Below, one piece after another: positions 60,657 to 64,000 of a stretch of 64,000 nucleotides of DNA. The number at the start of each line of letters is the position of its first letter. Position 1 is the first letter of the stretch. Location: positions 930,001-994,000 of the forward strand of contig NZ_JAJHPV010000013.1 of the NCBI RefSeq assembly GCF_020831365.1. The letters are read 5' to 3'. The position numbers were made by a program, and so were the translations under genes. Under the pieces are notes generated by a model. It was not told where the DNA came from, did not search any database, and saw only the letters and a list, made by a program, of their open reading frames with translations. Origin of the DNA: Massilia agrisoli. Lineage in GTDB: Bacteria > Pseudomonadota > Gammaproteobacteria > Burkholderiales > Burkholderiaceae_D.

Positions 60657-63600
60657 ATGAAGAAGATGCCCGGACCCAAGCAGCGCACAGCACCGCCTTC
60701 CCGCAGCGCCATGCGCATGCCCGGGCCGGTGCTGGCGACCTTGCTGCTCGGATCGAGTGTCACGCTGGCGCTGTTCTTCGCCGTCAGCGCGTTCGAGTAC
60801 GACCACGTACAAACCGAATTCCAGCGCCACGCCGGCAACCGGGTCGGCGCGCTCCAGGGCGGCCTGGATAATGCGGTCGAGGAGCTGGCCAACATCAACG
60901 GCCTGTTTGTCGCCAATCCCGGGCTCAGCCGCGATGAGTTTTCCCAGCTGACCGCGCCTATCCTCGAGCGCGCGCCCTACATCCGGGCCGTGGTGTTCCA
61001 GCGCGTGGTGGCGCAGCGCGAGCGCGCCGCCTTTGAAGCGGCGCGCCGGCGCGAACGGGCGTTCTCCGCCATTACCGAGCTGCGCGGCGGCAGGCTGGTC
61101 AGCGCGGCGGAACGCCCCGCCTACCGGGTGGTCGACTACATCGAGCCGCTGTCGGCCAACCGCCTGGCCCTTGGCCTCGACGCCGCCTCGCGCCAGGACC
61201 AGGCCGAGGCCGCGCAGCGCGCCTGCGCCAGCGGCGAGACCGCCATGACCGGGCTGTACCCGCTGGTACTGGGCGGCAGCGACCGCGAAGGCGTGGCCTT
61301 GTTGCGCCCGGTTTACCGCGGCGGGCCGGGTGCGCCGGGCGCGGCGCGCTGCGACCAGCTGGCAGGACAGACTGCGGTGCTGCTCAGTATCGGGCGCTTT
61401 GTCCGCGGCGCGCTCGACGGACGCAGCCTGCTCAAGCCGGAAGGATTCAACGTCAGCCTGTATGACGGCGCCCAGGCCAGCGAGGACCAGCTGGCGCACC
61501 GCATCGGCAGCGCCCCGCGCGCCGCCGACACCCGGGGGCTGCTGGTGCGCATCGCGCTCAGCCGCACCCCGGACGACGTGCGCGCGCCGGTCACGGCCGC
61601 AGGCCACACCTGGCTGGCGGTGATCTCGCCCGACCCGCAACGGCCGACCGACTTCCTGGCCTCGATCGCGGTGGCCGCGGGCGGCCTGCTGGTGACCTTG
61701 CTGGCGGCGATCCAGGCCAACATCCTGGTGGCGCGCACCCGCAACGTGCGCAAGCTGGTCGACGAGCGCACCGCGGCGCTGACCGGCGCCAACCGCAAGC
61801 TCAAGCTGCTCGACCAGGCGATCGAGGCCAGCGTCAGCGGCACCGTCATCATCAGCGCGCGCGCGCCCGGCTACGTCATCGAGTACGTCAACCCGGCATT
61901 CGAGCGCATGCTCGGCTACAGCGCCGCCGAGGTGGTGGGACGCGAGTCGGCGATGCTGCTCACGCGCGAAGACGGCCGGCGCGACGTGCCCGAGATCCGC
62001 GAGGCGCTGGCGGCGCAGCGCGAGGCCCATGTGTCGCTGCGCGTGCTGCGCAAGGACGGCACCCCGGTCTGGTCGGAGATGGATATCGCCCCGGTGCGCG
62101 ACGCCGCCGGCGCGGTCAGCCACTTCGTGATCGCCCACTACGACATCACCGACAAGAAGCGCTCGGAAGAAGAGCTGCTCTACCGCGCCAACCACGACGT
62201 CCTGACCGGCCTGGCCAACCGCCGACTGGTGGTCGACAAGCTGCAGGACATGATCGCCGCGGCGGCGCGGCGCAAGGGCTCGATCTGGGTGATGTTCATT
62301 GACCTGGACCGCTTCAAGCGCATCAACGACAGCCTGAGCCACCGCGTCGGCGACGAGTTCCTGAAGCTGATGGCCGAGCGCCTGCGCGCCAGCGTGCGCG
62401 GGATCGACGTGGTGGCGCGCCTGCATGGCGACGAATTCCTGATCGCCTTCCCGGAAACGGGCGATCCGCCCGCCATTGCGCTGGTCGTGCAGCGGGTCAT
62501 GGCGCGCATCGCCGAGCCGGTCACGGTGGCGGGCCACGAACTGACGGTGTCGTGCAGCGCCGGGGTGGCCAAGTACCCGGGTGACGGCGACACGGCCGAT
62601 GTCCTGATCGACAACGCCGACATCGCGATGTACAAGGCCAAGGAGCGGGGCCGCAACAACGTGCAGTGTTTCGAGGCGGGCATGAACGAGCACGTGCAGG
62701 AGCGCCTGCGCCTCGAGCGCGCGCTGCGGCTGGCGCACGAGCGCGGCGAATTCGTGCTGCACTACCAGCCGCAGTTTGACCTGTCCAGCGGGGCGCTGGT
62801 GGGCCTGGAGGCGCTGCTGCGCTGGGAGAGCCCGGAATTTGGCACGGTGGCGCCGGCGCGCTTCATTGCGCTGGCCGCCGAGACCGGCCTGATCATCCCG
62901 ATCGGCGACTGGGTGCTGCGCACCGCCTGCGCCCAGGCCGAAGCCTGGCGGGCGGCGGGGCTGGGCGCGCCGCGCATCGCCGTCAACCTGTCGGCGCGCC
63001 AGTTCCGCCAGCCCGAGCTGGTGCAGACGGTGGCGGCGGCGCTGCGCGATACCGGCCTCGAACCGGCGCGGCTCGAACTCGAACTGACCGAGACCCTGGT
63101 GATGGACGATATCGGCGACGCCGTGCAGGTCATGCGCCGCCTGCGCGAACTGGGCATCGGCCTGTCGGTCGACGACTTCGGCACCGGTTACTCCAGCCTG
63201 GCCAGCCTGAAGGAATTCCCGGTCGAGGTGCTGAAGATCGACCGCTCGTTCGTGCGCGACATCAGGCCGTACTCGCATGACACCTCGATCCCGGATGCGA
63301 TCATCTCGATGGCCCACAGCCTGGGCATGCGCGTGATCGCCGAAGGCGTCGAAAGCGAGGCCCAGTGCGAATTTTTGGCCCGCAACATGTGCGACGAAGT
63401 GCAGGGCTACCTGTTCTCGCGCCCGCTCCCGGCCGGGGCCATGGAAGCCTATCTGCGCGAAGGCCACACGGTGCCGGAACACCTGCGCCGCATGTACAAG
63501 CGCCAGCGCACCTTGCTGCTGGTGGACGACGAACCGAATATTTTGTCGGCGCTGCGGCGGCTGATCCGCTCAAGCGGCTACAAGGTCCTGACCGCGTCGT

Positions 63601-64000
63601 CGGGCATCGAAGGACTGGAAGTGCTGGCCCAGAATGAGGTCGACGTGATCGTCTCGGACCAGCGCATGCCGGGCATGACCGGGGTCGACTTCCTGCGCAA
63701 CGTCAAGCAGCTGTATCCGGATACGGTGCGCATCGTGCTGTCGGGCTTTACCGAGCTGCAGTCAGTGACCGACGCGGTCAACGAAGGCGCGATCTACAAG
63801 TTCCTGACCAAGCCGTGGGACGACGTCCAGCTGCGCGGGCATATCGAGGAAGGCTTCGCGCACAAGGAAATGGCCGACGAAAACCGCAGGCTCGGGCTGG
63901 AGGTGCGCACCGCCAACCACGGCCTGGCCCAGGCCAACCGCCAGCTCGAATCGGTGCTGCGCAAGCAGGAGCGCCAGATCGAGCGCGACGAGATCGTGCT
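60657..64000 (+). CDS. CHASE-PAS-GGDEF-EAL protein with C-terminal receiver (partial, cut by window end)
   Basis: The first 1114 residues of a membrane sensor; the end lies beyond the window. An N-terminal helix (VLATLLLGSSVTLALFFAV), a periplasmic CHASE-type domain (about 45-330; FEYDHVQTEFQRHAGNR), and a second helix near 340 lead to a PAS domain (about 385-510), a GGDEF fold (about 515-680), an EAL domain (about 695-945) and a receiver (V956-D957-D958-E959, phospho-acceptor D1001). The GGDEF motif is HGDEF at 590-594, so cyclase activity is doubtful; the EAL site is intact (E718 in EALLRW, DDFGTGYSSL at 839-848). The receiver with FLTKPWDD resembles those of RpfG/HupR-type regulators, followed by a coiled-coil stretch. 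Probable phosphodiesterase controlled by an extracytoplasmic signal. The ATG at 60657 has no strong ribosome binding site. Confidence 0.88.
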   Translation, partial: MKKMPGPKQRTAPPSRSAMRMPGPVLATLLLGSSVTLALFFAVSAFEYDHVQTEFQRHAGNRVGALQGGLDNAVEELANINGLFVANPGLSRDEFSQLTAPILERAPYIRAVVFQRVVAQRERAAFEAARRRERAFSAITELRGGRLVSAAERPAYRVVDYIEPLSANRLALGLDAASRQDQAEAAQRACASGETAMTGLYPLVLGGSDREGVALLRPVYRGGPGAPGAARCDQLAGQTAVLLSIGRFVRGALDGRSLLKPEGFNVSLYDGAQASEDQLAHRIGSAPRAADTRGLLVRIALSRTPDDVRAPVTAAGHTWLAVISPDPQRPTDFLASIAVAAGGLLVTLLAAIQANILVARTRNVRKLVDERTAALTGANRKLKLLDQAIEASVSGTVIISARAPGYVIEYVNPAFERMLGYSAAEVVGRESAMLLTREDGRRDVPEIREALAAQREAHVSLRVLRKDGTPVWSEMDIAPVRDAAGAVSHFVIAHYDITDKKRSEEELLYRANHDVLTGLANRRLVVDKLQDMIAAAARRKGSIWVMFIDLDRFKRINDSLSHRVGDEFLKLMAERLRASVRGIDVVARLHGDEFLIAFPETGDPPAIALVVQRVMARIAEPVTVAGHELTVSCSAGVAKYPGDGDTADVLIDNADIAMYKAKERGRNNVQCFEAGMNEHVQERLRLERALRLAHERGEFVLHYQPQFDLSSGALVGLEALLRWESPEFGTVAPARFIALAAETGLIIPIGDWVLRTACAQAEAWRAAGLGAPRIAVNLSARQFRQPELVQTVAAALRDTGLEPARLELELTETLVMDDIGDAVQVMRRLRELGIGLSVDDFGTGYSSLASLKEFPVEVLKIDRSFVRDIRPYSHDTSIPDAIISMAHSLGMRVIAEGVESEAQCEFLARNMCDEVQGYLFSRPLPAGAMEAYLREGHTVPEHLRRMYKRQRTLLLVDDEPNILSALRRLIRSSGYKVLTASSGIEGLEVLAQNEVDVIVSDQRMPGMTGVDFLRNVKQLYPDTVRIVLSGFTELQSVTDAVNEGAIYKFLTKPWDDVQLRGHIEEGFAHKEMADENRRLGLEVRTANHGLAQANRQLESVLRKQERQIERDEIV

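Noticed and set aside
60522-63482. A 986-codon minus-strand open frame opposite the CHASE-GGDEF-EAL gene.
   Set aside because: Same shadow effect. The plus-strand frame shows complete domains and runs off the window end, so it is the real gene.

Overview
This is a GC-rich chromosomal segment of a betaproteobacterium, most likely an Oxalobacteraceae member of the Massilia/Telluria/Duganella kind. That placement is inference. It rests on high third-position GC, an orphan Bug-type (TctC-like) solute receptor of the sort abundant in Burkholderiales, PEP-CTERM surface proteins, a dense set of c-di-GMP and two-component proteins, and a secreted starch enzyme. No rRNA gene, insertion sequence, integrase or CRISPR array was seen.

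Layout. 1-0.7 kb: three identical tRNA-Gly(GCC) genes and one tRNA-Cys(GCA). 0.7-2.4 kb: an AT-richer metallophosphoesterase and the wreck of a GH32 fructanase. 2.4-9 kb: a CaCA cation exchanger followed by a seven-gene Mrp-type Na+/H+ antiporter operon with 4-nt overlaps. 9-13 kb (minus): diguanylate cyclase, copper P-type ATPase and a Met/His-rich lipoprotein. 13-21 kb: alcohol dehydrogenase, two PEP-CTERM proteins (one a fused tandem duplicate), a second P-type ATPase and a Bug receptor. 21-28.5 kb: HAD phosphatase, GT28-like lipid glycosyltransferase operon, a TetR/MFS/AhpD-like cluster with a truncated SDR leader, FAH-family hydrolase and a phospholipase D-like lipoprotein. 28.6-31 kb: an Rnk-like factor behind a long structured leader, and three uncharacterised genes. 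31-38.6 kb: glycerate 2-kinase, PAS-PAS-GGDEF-EAL protein, a Calx-beta surface protein with a small outer-membrane barrel. 38.7-48 kb: small metabolic and redox genes, a PPOX/ferredoxin-reductase fusion, LysR and MocR regulators, and two multiheme cytochromes c. 48-64 kb: a flagellin carrying an internal HExxH metallopeptidase, a cyclodextrin glucanotransferase behind two similar palindromes, CheW, a chemoreceptor, SDR, UspA, a hybrid kinase with two complete kinase cores plus its NarL-type regulator, and a CHASE-PAS-GGDEF-EAL-REC protein cut by the window end.

The parts suggest a motile, surface-active polymer degrader: secreted amylolytic and possibly filament-borne proteolytic activity, sorted surface proteins, heavy investment in c-di-GMP and phosphorelay control, and cation/copper homeostasis. 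The most notable items are the flagellinolysin-like flagellin (48.1-49.7 kb), the Bacillus-like CGTase with paired operator candidates (49.8-52.1 kb), the double-core sensor kinase (55.9-59.7 kb), the PEP-CTERM gene fusion (15.6-17.1 kb), a structured leader upstream of rnk (28.6-29.2 kb), and four convergent gene pairs that each overlap by exactly four bases at their stop codons. All similarity statements are from reading the translated sequence; no database search was run.
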